Source of the DNA: Bin75 sp965200435
GTDB lineage: Bacteria; Nitrospirota; Nitrospiria; Nitrospirales; UBA8639
Assembly: GCA_965200435.1 (NCBI GenBank)
Contig: OZ241337.1
Location: forward strand, 1,116,001 to 1,180,000
DNA: 64,000 nucleotides
Direction: 5' to 3'
In this document: one piece after another, positions 16,952 to 31,099 of the stretch
How the letters are laid out: every line of letters starts with the position of its first letter
Numbering within the stretch: the first letter of the stretch is position 1
Made by a program: the position numbers and the translations under genes
Notes under the pieces: generated by a model
What the model saw: the letters and a program-made list of their open reading frames with translations, nothing else
What the model was told of the DNA's origin: nothing
The model's database searches: none

Positions 16952-17041
16952 ATGGATGCCGCCTTTCCCTTCGGTGGAGACAAACAATCCGGGTGGGGAC
17001 GGCATATGGGCTATGAAGCCATTATTTTTACACAGAAGAGG
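16952..17041 (+). pseudogene. Relic of an aldehyde dehydrogenase C-terminus
   Basis: Within the 400-nt gap between trmFO and cysQ, a plus-strand frame reads DAAFPFGGDKQSGWGRHMGY, which is the near-universal C-terminal signature of NAD-dependent aldehyde dehydrogenases (PFGGxKxSGxGRE-G). Only about 30 residues are recognisable; nothing upstream continues the enzyme, and downstream sequence drifts. I interpret it as the remnant of a deleted gene. The rest of the gap (16865-16951 and 17042-17266) shows no gene. Confidence 0.65.
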
Positions 17042-17266
17042 AAGCCGTCTACGCTCAACCCTGAGGACAACCCTTGGTCCAAGAGCTCGCCATTTCTCGC
17101 GGCAGTTGCTTTCTTTTTACACAGTCTAATGGAGTCGATGCAAATCATGAAGGGATCTTGACCTGATGTCCTTGGTCGATCTTACGAAGCATCCGATCGA
17201 CGTCGCCAGTCGGAAATGCATGACGGCCCGAAGTACGAATCCGGTTAACGAACACGGGCGTCGCGC

Positions 17267-18124
17267 TTACGTTTCCCGTGGTTTCAGCCCCAGTTCCGCC
17301 ACGACCGGCCGCAACGCGTGAACCACTCGCTCATGACAGAATCCATTGCTCGCCAGGAGGCCGTGCGTGTTTGCGAGTTGCTCCCCGACGTCAGCCCTTG
17401 GGGACGGGCTTTTGCCATAGATCAGGGATTGGCCCAGAATCGTGGTAAAGGCACCACCCGCCGCGCGCAGGATCGCTTCCGGGGCACAGGAATCCCAGAG
17501 TTTGGTATAGGGACCGGGCTCCAGGTACACGTCGGCTTCCTCTCTCGCAATGAGGCCGATTTTTAAACCGACGCTCCCCGATGGAATTTCGTTGCCGACA
17601 CCAAGCACCCGCCCGACCTTTTCGACCAGCGGATGCCGATGCGACCGGGAGACCGTCAAGGTGAGCGGCCTCCCTGCCTTCTGTTCCTTGATCGCCAAGG
17701 GCGACCGGATGCCCCGTCGTTCCATCCACGCCTCCCTGCCCACGACACCGGCGTACAGCACGTCTCCCTCCGGACGATAGACTACCCCGAGTTGCGCTTG
17801 CCCGTCTACGGCCAGTCCGATCATCACGGAAAATTCTCCATTCCTGGCGATAAAATCTTTTGTGCCGTCCAGCGGATCCACGTACCAGACACGACCGGAG
17901 TCCTGAACGCTGCCAGGGGGAGGACTTTCCTCAGCCACCAAGGTATCCACGGGGAACGCCTCGTTCAGACCTTTCACAATCAGGTCGTTGGCTTGCCGGT
18001 CAGCCGCGGTGACGGGATCGTCTTTCCCTTTAGACGCCACGGCAAAATCCGTGGCATACACGTCCATCACGACTTGGCCCGCTCGTCGCGCCAATTGCAC
18101 GGCCACCGACAACTCCCGGTTCAT
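17267..18124 (-). CDS. cysQ: 3'(2'),5'-bisphosphate nucleotidase CysQ
   Basis: A 285-residue Mg-dependent phosphatase of the inositol monophosphatase superfamily. Metal-binding motifs are VAEES, WYVDPLDGTKDFI and LWDSCAPEAILRAAGG. The family removes the 3' phosphate from phosphoadenosine phosphate, a by-product of sulfate assimilation, which fits the cysD-cysN genes in the same window. It is a single gene, 400 nt from trmFO. Confidence 0.9.
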   Translation of the reverse strand: MNRELSVAVQLARRAGQVVMDVYATDFAVASKGKDDPVTAADRQANDLIVKGLNEAFPVDTLVAEESPPPGSVQDSGRVWYVDPLDGTKDFIARNGEFSVMIGLAVDGQAQLGVVYRPEGDVLYAGVVGREAWMERRGIRSPLAIKEQKAGRPLTLTVSRSHRHPLVEKVGRVLGVGNEIPSGSVGLKIGLIAREEADVYLEPGPYTKLWDSCAPEAILRAAGGAFTTILGQSLIYGKSPSPRADVGEQLANTHGLLASNGFCHERVVHALRPVVAELGLKPRET

Positions 18125-18620
18125 GTTTTCTCTCCTTCCCTTCGTTGCTCTTCCATTGCCCTTCCCCTCGATTCAGGCCGCGGTCGAGAGTGAGGGAGTG
18201 GGGGCATTAGAACGACCGTGGTGGTTGTGGGGTAGTGGGCTTTGAGGCTTTGCCAGGTGCCGGCGGACCCTGCAGATCCCCGTCTGTGAACTGCCACCCG
18301 GAGAACATCCGCGGCATCGTTTCCGTTTCATGATGAGTCCACCTTGGTGTTGGTCCCGGAAAACTCTCCTTCGAGAGTGGACTGTTTTAGGAGGGGAAGA
18401 AAGTCACCGGTTCCCGGCTTGTCAAGGGCCAACGATCGTCGATCTTTTCGGATCTGCGCCTCACGGCATCGAGACGTCGGCGAGGGGATCGCCAAACCAC
18501 CGAGCGACATGGGTATCACAGGTAAATACGAGCCCGTGGCGCGCGGCCGCCATGAAGTCGGCTGGTACGACGTGTGTGCGCCAGAGAAGGCTCACGTTCA
18601 GCGCAAGCCGGGATGGCGCG
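18125..18620. other. Intergenic region without a supported gene
   Basis: About 500 nt between phosphoglucomutase and cysQ. A minus-strand open stretch ending with TGA at 18461-18463 (ADFMAAARHGLVFTCD then HVARWFGD) vaguely resembles the end of a PIN-type or similar small protein, but no start or complete domain is visible. Nothing else was recognised. Confidence 0.4.
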
Positions 18621-20057
18621 TCAACCGCCCTTTTGAGGGTTGCGATACAGGAGTTGTTGCCCGGCGTCCATCAGCTCCTCCAATTCCTGAGGCGTCGATG
18701 CCTCCGCATAACAACGAACCAGTGGTTCCGTTCCGGAACGACGAAACAGAAACCAGTTTCCGTCTTCCAACACGAACTTGCATCCGTCGAGGGTGTTGAC
18801 CTGTTGAATCGATTTCCCTGCAAGATCGGAAGGCGGCGACTCCTGGATTTTGAGCAAATTTTCCTGCATCGTTTCGTTGACGGGCAGGTCTTGGCGGGAT
18901 GAAAAGACCGCGCCTACTCGAGCAAACAGCGCTTCCGTGAGTTCGCGGAGCGTCTGCCCAGTGCGAGCAATCATTTCCGTTACCAGCAGGCAGGCGAGAA
19001 TCCCGTCCTTTTCCGGCACGTGGTCCTGGATCGACATGCCCGCACTTTCTTCTCCTCCCATCAGGATCTCCTTCTTGGCCAAGAGTTCCGCCAGATATTT
19101 GAAGCCTACGGGAGTTTCCCTGACGCCCAAGCCGTGCTTGTGTGCCACACGATCGATGAGGTGTGTGGTGGCAACGGATCGTCCGACGGCTCCGGTCCAA
19201 CGTCTGGTCGTCACCAGATAATCCACCAGTAACGCCAAAACGATATTCGCGTCGATAAAGCTGCCGTCCCGATCCACGACTCCGAATCGATCGGCGTCTC
19301 CATCGGTGGCCAACCCAATGTGGGCTTTTCCTTGTTTTACCGTTTCCTGCAACTCCGCCGTCGTCTTTCGCGTCGGTTCAGGAGAGACTCCTCCGAAATA
19401 AGGGTCGCGCCAATAATGCAGGACCGCCATTTTCGCACCAGCATTCCTGAGGAACGCATCAAGATAGCCGCGCGACGTTCCGTACAGAGGATCCATGACC
19501 ACTCGCAGGTTGGTCCGGCTGATCGCATCCACGTCAATATGCTCCTTCAGTGCAGCCAAATAATCAGGACACGGATCAAATTTTTCACCCATTCGCGTTC
19601 GCTCTGCCTTCTCCCACGGGAGCCATTTGACATGCTCCCCGTGCCGCAGGGGGATAAGCCGCTGTTCGATCGCTCGAGTGGCTTCAGGAAGCGCAGCCCC
19701 CCCCCCTTCCGAGATAAACTTGATGCCGTTATATTGGGGAAGGTTGTGGCTGGAAGAAATATTCAGGCCGCCCGCCAGGTTTTGCCGGAGGACGTGATAG
19801 GAAATAGCCGGAGTGGGTGTTTCCCGACCGCACAGCAACACCGATATCCCCTGGCCTGCAAAAACTTCTGCCGCGGTCATCGCAAACCGTTCATTAAGAA
19901 ACCTGGAGTCATAACCGATAATCAGGCCCTGGTGCCCGATCTTTTCCTGTTTCAGGAAGTTGACGATGGCTTGACAGACGATTCGAACATTCTGATACGT
20001 AAAGTCTTCCCCCAGAACGGCTCGCCATCCGGAGGTCCCAAAGGTAACGTTTCTCAT
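18621..20057 (-). CDS. Phosphoglucomutase/phosphomannomutase family protein
   Basis: A 478-residue alpha-D-phosphohexomutase. The N-terminal FGTSGWRA, the phosphoserine loop ISSSHN (normally T-A-S-H-N), the metal loop ATDGDADRFGVVD, the sugar-binding GGEESAG and the C-terminal phosphate-binding RRSGTEPLVRCYAEA are all in order. It interconverts hexose 1- and 6-phosphates; whether glucose or mannose is preferred cannot be decided. With ugd at 56 kb it could supply UDP-sugar synthesis. It lies downstream of the rRNA operon terminator. Confidence 0.9.
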   Translation of the reverse strand: MRNVTFGTSGWRAVLGEDFTYQNVRIVCQAIVNFLKQEKIGHQGLIIGYDSRFLNERFAMTAAEVFAGQGISVLLCGRETPTPAISYHVLRQNLAGGLNISSSHNLPQYNGIKFISEGGGAALPEATRAIEQRLIPLRHGEHVKWLPWEKAERTRMGEKFDPCPDYLAALKEHIDVDAISRTNLRVVMDPLYGTSRGYLDAFLRNAGAKMAVLHYWRDPYFGGVSPEPTRKTTAELQETVKQGKAHIGLATDGDADRFGVVDRDGSFIDANIVLALLVDYLVTTRRWTGAVGRSVATTHLIDRVAHKHGLGVRETPVGFKYLAELLAKKEILMGGEESAGMSIQDHVPEKDGILACLLVTEMIARTGQTLRELTEALFARVGAVFSSRQDLPVNETMQENLLKIQESPPSDLAGKSIQQVNTLDGCKFVLEDGNWFLFRRSGTEPLVRCYAEASTPQELEELMDAGQQLLYRNPQKGG

Positions 20058-20238
20058 GCAGCCTTATGTGCTTGCTTGAGGCGGACGATCGACGAATTGT
20101 TCTCCAAGAGTAGCAAACTTGGTTTCCGAAGACCACCTTTTTTCATCAGGCCGATGCCCGACGTGTCCCCGACAAAGTATCCCGGTCCACACTGCCGAGA
20201 CAAGCATCTTGGGCAAGCTCGGGGAACATGGTCCTCCC

Positions 20239-20273
20239 AAAAAAGCCCACGGATTCGGACACCCGTGGGCTTT
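20239..20273 (-). terminator. Rho-independent terminator of the rRNA operon
   Basis: Read on the minus strand, AAAGCCCACGG pairs with CCGTGGGCTTT around a short loop and is followed by a run of six T. It lies just past the 5S gene, as expected for the operon end. Confidence 0.85.
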
Positions 20274-20279
20274 AGAAGA

Positions 20280-20397
<118 letters not shown>

Positions 20398-20523
20398 ATA
20401 TGGCAACCGTTTTCTTTTCAGGAACCCATAACGGGACGTGACACGCTGGGCTTCTCTGCGTCACGCCTCTGTCCCGTCGGTGACTTCCCGGTATCAGAAG
20501 GTCATGTCTATCAGAAGTAAAAT

Positions 20524-23902
<3,379 letters not shown>

Positions 23903-23944
23903 ATTTACTTCTGATACACATGACCTGTGTTTCGGTCTATTCAG

Positions 23945-23957
23945 TTGTCAAAGAACC
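23945..23957 (-). promoter_or_regulatory. boxA-like antitermination site before 23S
   Basis: On the minus strand GGTTCTTTGACAA resembles the rRNA boxA consensus (TGCTCTTTAACA). It lies between tRNA-Ala and the 23S gene, the usual place for the second Nus-factor site of an rRNA operon. Confidence 0.55.
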
Positions 23958-23989
23958 ATCAGCTCTTCTATCGAGCTGAAAACCGATCT

Positions 23990-24065
23990 TGGTGGAGCTG
24001 AGCGGGATCGAACCGCCGACCCCCTGGTTGCAAACCAGGTGCTCTCCCAGCTGAGCTACAGCCCC
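23990..24065 (-). tRNA. tRNA-Ala (anticodon TGC)
   Basis: A 76-nt cloverleaf on the minus strand beginning GGGGCTGTAGCTCAGCTGGG, with anticodon loop TTTGCAA, T-arm GGTTCGATCCC and encoded CCA end. It lies in the 16S-23S spacer. Confidence 0.97.
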
Positions 24066-24149
24066 CTCCTATGAATGGATATCCTGCGATCGCTCCATCT
24101 CGCCATATGAACTCTTCTCGTCAGCACGAGCCGGAGGGCTGGAGTCAGA

Positions 24150-24226
<77 letters not shown>

Positions 24227-24321
24227 ATCCCAATTTACGGACCTTCACAGGTATCGTTGAGGAGAAGCTGTGTTGAAGAGGTGACCCTTGTGTCAGGTTT
24301 CAAAAGTTTCTTTGGAGAAAA

Positions 24322-25868
<1,547 letters not shown>

Positions 25869-25935
25869 TTACTTCAATTCACAAGGGCCACCACTTCAAC
25901 ACACTTCTTCTTTGCCGTTTTTTTGGCTATTTAAC

Positions 25936-25948
25936 TGTTAAAGAACGA
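25936..25948 (-). promoter_or_regulatory. boxA-like antitermination site in the rRNA leader
   Basis: The minus strand reads TCGTTCTTTAACA, close to the rRNA boxA consensus, between the promoter at 25968-25996 and the 16S gene. Confidence 0.6.
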
Positions 25949-25967
25949 CTCAACAAGAAAGCTACAT

Positions 25968-25996
25968 ACAATACCGAATCTTCTCTTACGTGTCAA
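25968..25996 (-). promoter_or_regulatory. rRNA operon promoter
   Basis: A sigma70-type promoter on the minus strand: -35 TTGACA (complement at 25991-25996), 17-nt spacer, -10 TATTGT (complement at 25968-25973), about 100 nt before the 16S start. Confidence 0.75.
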
Positions 25997-26024
25997 GGAA
26001 ATTTTTCTCGAAGCCAAACTCAAT

Positions 26025-26310
26025 GGTCATTAGGGCGAAACGTAACCCAAATAGAGCTTGAGACACGGGTTGACCCCATTCTCCCCGGCGGTGCTGAATG
26101 CGATCCGCAACGGCTTGCCGAGCTTTCGGGCGATGATCGTGCGAGCCTCGCGTTCCGGAGACAAAAGATGGGTGTGGAGGCCAGGACAGGCCCAGCAGAC
26201 CATACACTGGCGTCCGCGCCAAAAGTTGACCGCCCCACGAAAACCCGTATGGCGTCCTGTGCCCAGGCTGGGTTTCTCACACACATTGGTTACGAAACGT
26301 CCTAATTACC
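26025..26310. mobile_element. MITE-like internal deletion derivative of the IS1595-family element
   Basis: A 286-bp unit with both terminal repeats of the intact IS at 44649-45483: GGTCATTAGGGCGAAACGTAAC at the left and GGTTACGAAACGTCCTAATTACC at the right. The inner transposase gene is almost all deleted; short stretches next to each end still resemble the parent. It is flanked by AACTCAAT and AACACAAT, a likely 8-bp target duplication with one change. It could be mobilised only in trans. It sits about 30 nt upstream of the rRNA promoter -35 box. Confidence 0.8.
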
Positions 26311-26542
26311 AACACAATTCGAGGAAATTTACGGTTGAACTCTTTCTTGAAATACTTTCTCAGAAGAAGAGCCTATGATCATCCCAGCCCTAAGCTCTAG
26401 ACTTTCTCATACCATCATAACACTTACTTCGACAAGGGAGTGCCCCCTTATTCTTGACCCTGTTGCAAAAGACATTGGCGCTTTCGAGATAAACAGAGAC
26501 CGGCTCCAATTTCGCCCTGCCGCTCACAACCGCCGCACAGGC

Positions 26543-27247
26543 CTATGAAGGCCTATGAGGAGGATTGAAAAACTTCACGTGCGGGTGTTTGAATACCCCG
26601 ATTAACAAGACGCCGGCCAGGAATCCTCCGATATGCGCAAAAAACGCCACACCTCCTCCTCCGGTGCCAAGACTCATGCCGCCGCTCAAGACTTGCATCG
26701 CAAACCACAGGCCCAACACGATCAAGGCCGGGACATGGAGCATCTGGCTGAAGAACCCCAGCGGAATGAGCACTAACACCTGGGCTCGAGGGTAGAGCAA
26801 CAAATAGGCGCCCAGGATCCCCGAGATAGCGCCACTCGCTCCCACCATGGGAATCGTCGAAACCGGGTCGATGACGGCATGACTCAACGCCGCAATAATC
26901 CCGCACAGGAGATAGAAAACGATGAACTTTCCATGTCCCATGACGTCTTCAATGTTGTTCCCGAAAATCCACAGATACAGCATATTCCCGATCAGATGCA
27001 TCCAGCCACCGTGCAGAAACATGCTGGTCACCAAACTGCCATAGGGCGACACGGCCACGAGTTCACTCGGGAGCTCGGCATACCCAAACACGACTGCGGG
27101 GATGGCTCCGTACTGATACACAAAAGCTTGCCCGTTCTGCTGCCCCATCATCACTTGGTTCAGGAAGACCGCCACGCAGACAACCAGAAACCCGACCGTC
27201 ATGACAGGCTTGATTTCTGTCGGATTATCGTCACGCAAGGGAATCAT
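26543..27247 (-). CDS. Rhomboid-family intramembrane serine protease
   Basis: A 234-residue protein with six or so membrane helices. The catalytic Ser138 is in GASGAISG, the catalytic His205 in AFFAHIGGF, and the HxxxN element (H84, N88) in GGWMHLIGNML; all are as required for rhomboid proteolysis within the inner membrane. Substrate is unknown. The preceding DHH gene on the same strand ends 55 nt upstream, so the two may be co-transcribed. Confidence 0.92.
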   Translation of the reverse strand: MIPLRDDNPTEIKPVMTVGFLVVCVAVFLNQVMMGQQNGQAFVYQYGAIPAVVFGYAELPSELVAVSPYGSLVTSMFLHGGWMHLIGNMLYLWIFGNNIEDVMGHGKFIVFYLLCGIIAALSHAVIDPVSTIPMVGASGAISGILGAYLLLYPRAQVLVLIPLGFFSQMLHVPALIVLGLWFAMQVLSGGMSLGTGGGGVAFFAHIGGFLAGVLLIGVFKHPHVKFFNPPHRPS

Positions 27248-27302
27248 GGAACTGCACTCTCCCCATGAACGGGGCGGGGTTGGCCTTCGGGGGACAGGAC
27301 CG

Positions 27303-28127
27303 CTATTCCCGTATGGGATTAAGGGTATCCGCTACTTGAAGAGGAACCGAAAAGCCCGCGGCATTGACGTGCCCACCGCCTCCGTGTCGGGCGGCAATGG
27401 CTGACACATCAACGGTACCTGGTTTCGAACGCAGACTGAAAAATCGACGGCCGTCCCGTTGGTGCCAGATAATGCAAAACGGAAAGCCCGCGCACAGGCG
27501 TTCTCCGATTTGACTGGTCATCACCGGACTGTAGACCGCCGGGACGGTTTCCCCCTCGAACTCGACCAGCACCGATTCCCTGACGATCTTGGAGATCAAA
27601 ACGTCTTCCTGTCGAAGAATGGCCCGGCCTTCTACTTCCAACGTCTCTTGTGTCAGACCATCCCAGACCTGAAAATCGAACGGATACGAGGTCAACGCGG
27701 CGTTGATCTCCCGGCTCTTGGGCAACCGCCATTCCCACAGATCCTTGTCCTGAATGTACAGCAGCAACCAGGGGGCCGGCTCCGGGTGCGCCCATTCCCA
27801 AGCCAGCACCGCGCCACTTTTCTTCATGTCGAAATACGCATACGGGAGACCGGCCAACGCAGTCTGTGCCGTGACGTGGTGATCCAGGACCCGGAAGCTG
27901 GCTGTGGACTCGGCCAAGCGTTCGATGACCGCACGAGGATAACTGAAATCCACCATCACCACGTGCGCCTCATCCAATCCCGAAGGCGGCGGGTGCCCGT
28001 GTTCGACCGGCAGATACTGCGCATCAGGATACTTTTTCCACAAGGCCCACGCCGCGCCGAATCCATCAGCGCAATCGGCATGATAGAGCACGACCGTAGG
28101 CTCCTGCTGCAAACAGGGTTTGTCCAT
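27303..28127 (-). CDS. DHH-family phosphoesterase
   Basis: A 274-residue protein with the DHH metal motifs HADCADGFGAAW, MVDFSYP and VLDHH, and a C-terminal DHHA1-type substrate-binding motif GGGGHVNAAGFSV. The family includes nanoRNases, cyclic-dinucleotide and polyphosphate hydrolases; the exact substrate cannot be told. The start has AAGGAA 7-8 nt upstream. It shares direction with the rhomboid gene. Confidence 0.85.
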   Translation of the reverse strand: MDKPCLQQEPTVVLYHADCADGFGAAWALWKKYPDAQYLPVEHGHPPPSGLDEAHVVMVDFSYPRAVIERLAESTASFRVLDHHVTAQTALAGLPYAYFDMKKSGAVLAWEWAHPEPAPWLLLYIQDKDLWEWRLPKSREINAALTSYPFDFQVWDGLTQETLEVEGRAILRQEDVLISKIVRESVLVEFEGETVPAVYSPVMTSQIGERLCAGFPFCIIWHQRDGRRFFSLRSKPGTVDVSAIAARHGGGGHVNAAGFSVPLQVADTLNPIRE

Positions 28128-29079
28128 GGATGCATTCCTTCCTCAAAAATCCATTGTAGGTGTTCACGCGTTCGTTGACAAGAATCGCCCGGTTGGGTGC
28201 AAGGGAACAGAGTTGCCGGTCAACCCTGGGAACAAAGGAAATGAATCAAAATAGTCAACCACCTTTATCCCGAAGCCAAACCCCGGCGAGGCCAATCGCG
28301 GACGAGAAAAACCAACAGAACAACAACGGCAGGGGAGAGAAGGAAGGGTTAATCAATCGGAGAACACGGACACGTCATTTCAGATAAGTCAGCGGCAGCC
28401 CACGCCCGTCATTGTTGCTGCCCACTGGTCTCCACGAAACAGCAACCAGTGACAAGATCACCATGTATGAATCCACCACTCACTGATGACCAATAGCCTG
28501 TTTCTGACGAGTGCAGCCCATGGCTATGCGTTGCGTAGGCTCACAGCATGGCGTAGGGTAGAAGACACGCATTACCCTTTTACTCGGAGAAAGGCACTGA
28601 GCCTCACCATCAACAACGACGAAATCTGTCTGCTGGTCGCCGAACCGGCCCGGCTTGACTGGCGAGACCATGACCGGCGCGAGACGCGAACGCCTGGAGG
28701 CTGAATGACCTGAGAGCTTACTAAGCACCCCCAGCCAAAATGTGAAAAGTGTGAAAAGATTGTACGTGCCTAAAGCAGATGAAAAGACCCAATCCCTGTT
28801 CGGCATAAGCAGGAGATGGGACGAGGAGACTCGATATTGGCAGTTTATTCGACAACCCAGGCGTAGGCTGCCGCATCCCTTGATTAAGAATCCCCGATTA
28901 CTCATTGTCGGGGGCAGGTCCTTCGGCTTCTGCTGGCGCCACGCTCAGGACAGGCTTGCGCAGGGATGACGGTCCCTGGCCTTTGGCCCATTTGTAAGTG
29001 AAAGCAACATACACATGACGGAACTTCGGCATCGAATGCAACGGGCTGCTGGAGAGAGACAACTTTCTCCGGAGAGGAC
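28128..29079. other. Long intergenic region without a supported gene
   Basis: About 950 nt between the DHH gene and dus, which point away from each other. Several short open frames exist (for example 28480-28905 minus), but none has recognisable motifs or a good start site. Around 28940-28975 a stretch reading GCTCAGGACAGGCTTGCGCAG resembles dispersed intergenic repeats found in many genomes. I see no RNA gene. Confidence 0.5.
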
Positions 29080-30216
29080 ATGAGCTTTTGGCATCACCTG
29101 CCGGAACCCATCATCGGGTTGGCTCCCATGGACGGGGTCACCGATATTGCGTTCCGCCATGTCATTGCCACCTATGGCCGGCCGGACGTGCTCTTTACCG
29201 AATTCACCAACGTCCATGATATTTGTTCTGGCCGGGCCATGGGCTGGGAGCCGTTACGATATACCGACGGACAACGCCCGATCGTGGCACAGCTTTACGG
29301 CAAAGACCCTCTATTGTTCTACCAGGCCGCCCATGTGGTGAGTGAACTTGGATTCGACGGCCTGGATATCAACATGGGGTGTCCGTCAAAAAACGTGGCG
29401 TCGTCAGGGTGCGGGGCCGGACTCATCAAAACGCCGGAACTGGCGCTGGACATCATGGCGGCGACCGAACGTGGGCTGCGCGATTGGGTCCAGGGGCAAA
29501 CCTTGGCCGAAGCCGGACTCAAACCCAGCATCGTGGAAAAAGTGCGCATGGCACGTGCCGCGCAGGATCATCCTGCCTCACTTCGGACCGCCCTTCCGCT
29601 TTCAGTGAAAACGCGCCTAGGATACGATTCCGTCATTATCAAGGAATGGAGCGCGTGTCTGGCCCAGGGCCGACCGGAGGTCATTTCCATTCATGGTCGG
29701 ACCTTGAAACAACTGTATCGGGGCGATGCGGATTGGGACGCGATTGCCGAGGCCACGACTCAAATCCGTCAACAGGGGATCCTCGTGTTAGGCAACGGCG
29801 ATATCGGCTCTGTGAACGAGGCCATTACTCGCATCTACGCCAGCGGGGTGGACGGCGTGCTGATCGGCCGAGCGGCCCTGGGCAACCCCTGGATCTTTCA
29901 CGGCAACGCATTGATACGGGAAGCCACGCGGGCGCGCTCCCGGCATCCGGTTCCTGAACCAACGGTCTCTCGAGACGCCCGGTTCGACATGATGCTCAAG
30001 CATGCCCATACGTTTGAACGGTTTCACGACGGTTCCCGTTTCCCACGCATGCGCAAACACCTGGGCTGGTATTGCAGCGGGTTTCCGCACGCGGCCGCCC
30101 TGCGTGCCCACATGGTCAAAACCAACAATGCCCAGGACGTTGAGCAATTACTCCGGGAATACGTCTCCCGACACGTCGCCCCTGAAATGGAAGTCTTTGC
30201 TGTAGCACCGACGTAA
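29080..30216 (+). CDS. dus: tRNA-dihydrouridine synthase
   Basis: A 378-residue FMN-dependent enzyme that reduces uridines in tRNA. The N-terminal LAPMDGVTDIAFR, the DINMGCPSKNV segment with SSGCGAGLI carrying the catalytic Cys, the VKTRLGYD substrate loop, the ISIHGRT and GNGDIGS FMN-phosphate motifs and VLIGRAALGNPW are all present. There is an insert of about 40 residues between the Cys loop and the VKTRLG motif compared with typical DusB. The maf gene follows at 16 nt. Confidence 0.92.
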   Translation: MSFWHHLPEPIIGLAPMDGVTDIAFRHVIATYGRPDVLFTEFTNVHDICSGRAMGWEPLRYTDGQRPIVAQLYGKDPLLFYQAAHVVSELGFDGLDINMGCPSKNVASSGCGAGLIKTPELALDIMAATERGLRDWVQGQTLAEAGLKPSIVEKVRMARAAQDHPASLRTALPLSVKTRLGYDSVIIKEWSACLAQGRPEVISIHGRTLKQLYRGDADWDAIAEATTQIRQQGILVLGNGDIGSVNEAITRIYASGVDGVLIGRAALGNPWIFHGNALIREATRARSRHPVPEPTVSRDARFDMMLKHAHTFERFHDGSRFPRMRKHLGWYCSGFPHAAALRAHMVKTNNAQDVEQLLREYVSRHVAPEMEVFAVAPT

Positions 30217-30232
30217 CCCGCCCCGGAACCCC

Positions 30233-30862
30233 GTGTCCGTCATCCTGGCTTCCACTTCCCCACGCCGCCGTGAACTGTTGGCCCTGCTCGGCATTCCGTT
30301 TGAGGTCGTGTCGCCCACGACTGAGGAAATCCGCTCCCCTGACCTGTCCCCTCGCGATCAAGTCAAACAATTTGCGCTCGACAAGGCGCTCTCCATTGCA
30401 CGCCGGTATCCGGATGACCTGGTATTAGGCAGTGATACGGTGATTGACGTTGACGGAGCACTGGTAGGCAAACCGCAAGACCTCCACGACGCCGACACCA
30501 TGCTGCGGCAACTCCGCGGACGCAGTCACCACGTGCACACCGGCATCGCGCTCATTCACCAAGCCAAACCCGTGACCCTCGTTCGGGTCGAAACCGCCAG
30601 GGTCCGGATGGCACCATTCACGGACCATGAACTCAGGTGCTATTTGGAGACCGAAGAAAGTTTAGGAAAAGCCGGGGCCTATTCCATTCAAGGAGAAGGG
30701 GCCCGGTTCATTGAAAAGATCGAGGGCGATTATCCCACCATTGTCGGGCTGCCCTTACGGCAGACCGCCGACCTGCTGGAGCAACAGGGCGTCGTGCTCC
30801 CGACATCCGTTGAAGAAATCTACCGGCTGAAGCCGTATGCGAATTGGAAGGCGTTTGCGTAA
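30233..30862 (+). CDS. maf: Maf-family nucleoside triphosphate pyrophosphatase
   Basis: A 209-residue house-cleaning NTP pyrophosphatase that hydrolyses non-canonical or modified nucleotides. Motifs: LASTSPRRRELL, SDTVIDVDG, GKP, and the C-terminal KAGAYSIQGEG and DYPTIVGLPL. The start is GTG at 30233, the only start close to the family N-terminus. It probably shares a transcript with dus. Confidence 0.93.
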   Translation: MSVILASTSPRRRELLALLGIPFEVVSPTTEEIRSPDLSPRDQVKQFALDKALSIARRYPDDLVLGSDTVIDVDGALVGKPQDLHDADTMLRQLRGRSHHVHTGIALIHQAKPVTLVRVETARVRMAPFTDHELRCYLETEESLGKAGAYSIQGEGARFIEKIEGDYPTIVGLPLRQTADLLEQQGVVLPTSVEEIYRLKPYANWKAFA

Positions 30863-31099
30863 CGGGTGCGTCGCTCTATGCAACTTCACGCCATCATGCC
30901 CTCAGGAGTGAGCGAACATCCAGGTTTTCTTCTGTGACGAGCATCCTCTTAAGAACTTCTTGGTTCCAATCTGTCGTCCTTCTTTGGCAACAAGGGTAAC
31001 ACTCCCATTTGCTTCCCCTAGCCTAAATGAAACCCGCAGACAAGTACGGCAAGAAGCCGGATGGGCGCGAGGGCCGTCTCTGAAACACCGATTCCCGCG

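Noticed and set aside
18461..18620. PIN-like or other small-protein fragment after phosphoglucomutase
   Set aside because: Only about 50 residues are open, with no start and no acidic-site pattern that could be trusted.
26880..27268. Plus-strand frame opposite the rhomboid gene
   Set aside because: Antisense shadow of a gene with clear catalytic motifs.
28480..28905. Minus-strand frame of 141 residues in the long gap
   Set aside because: No recognisable domain, no convincing start site, and irregular composition; kept only as part of the intergenic entry.
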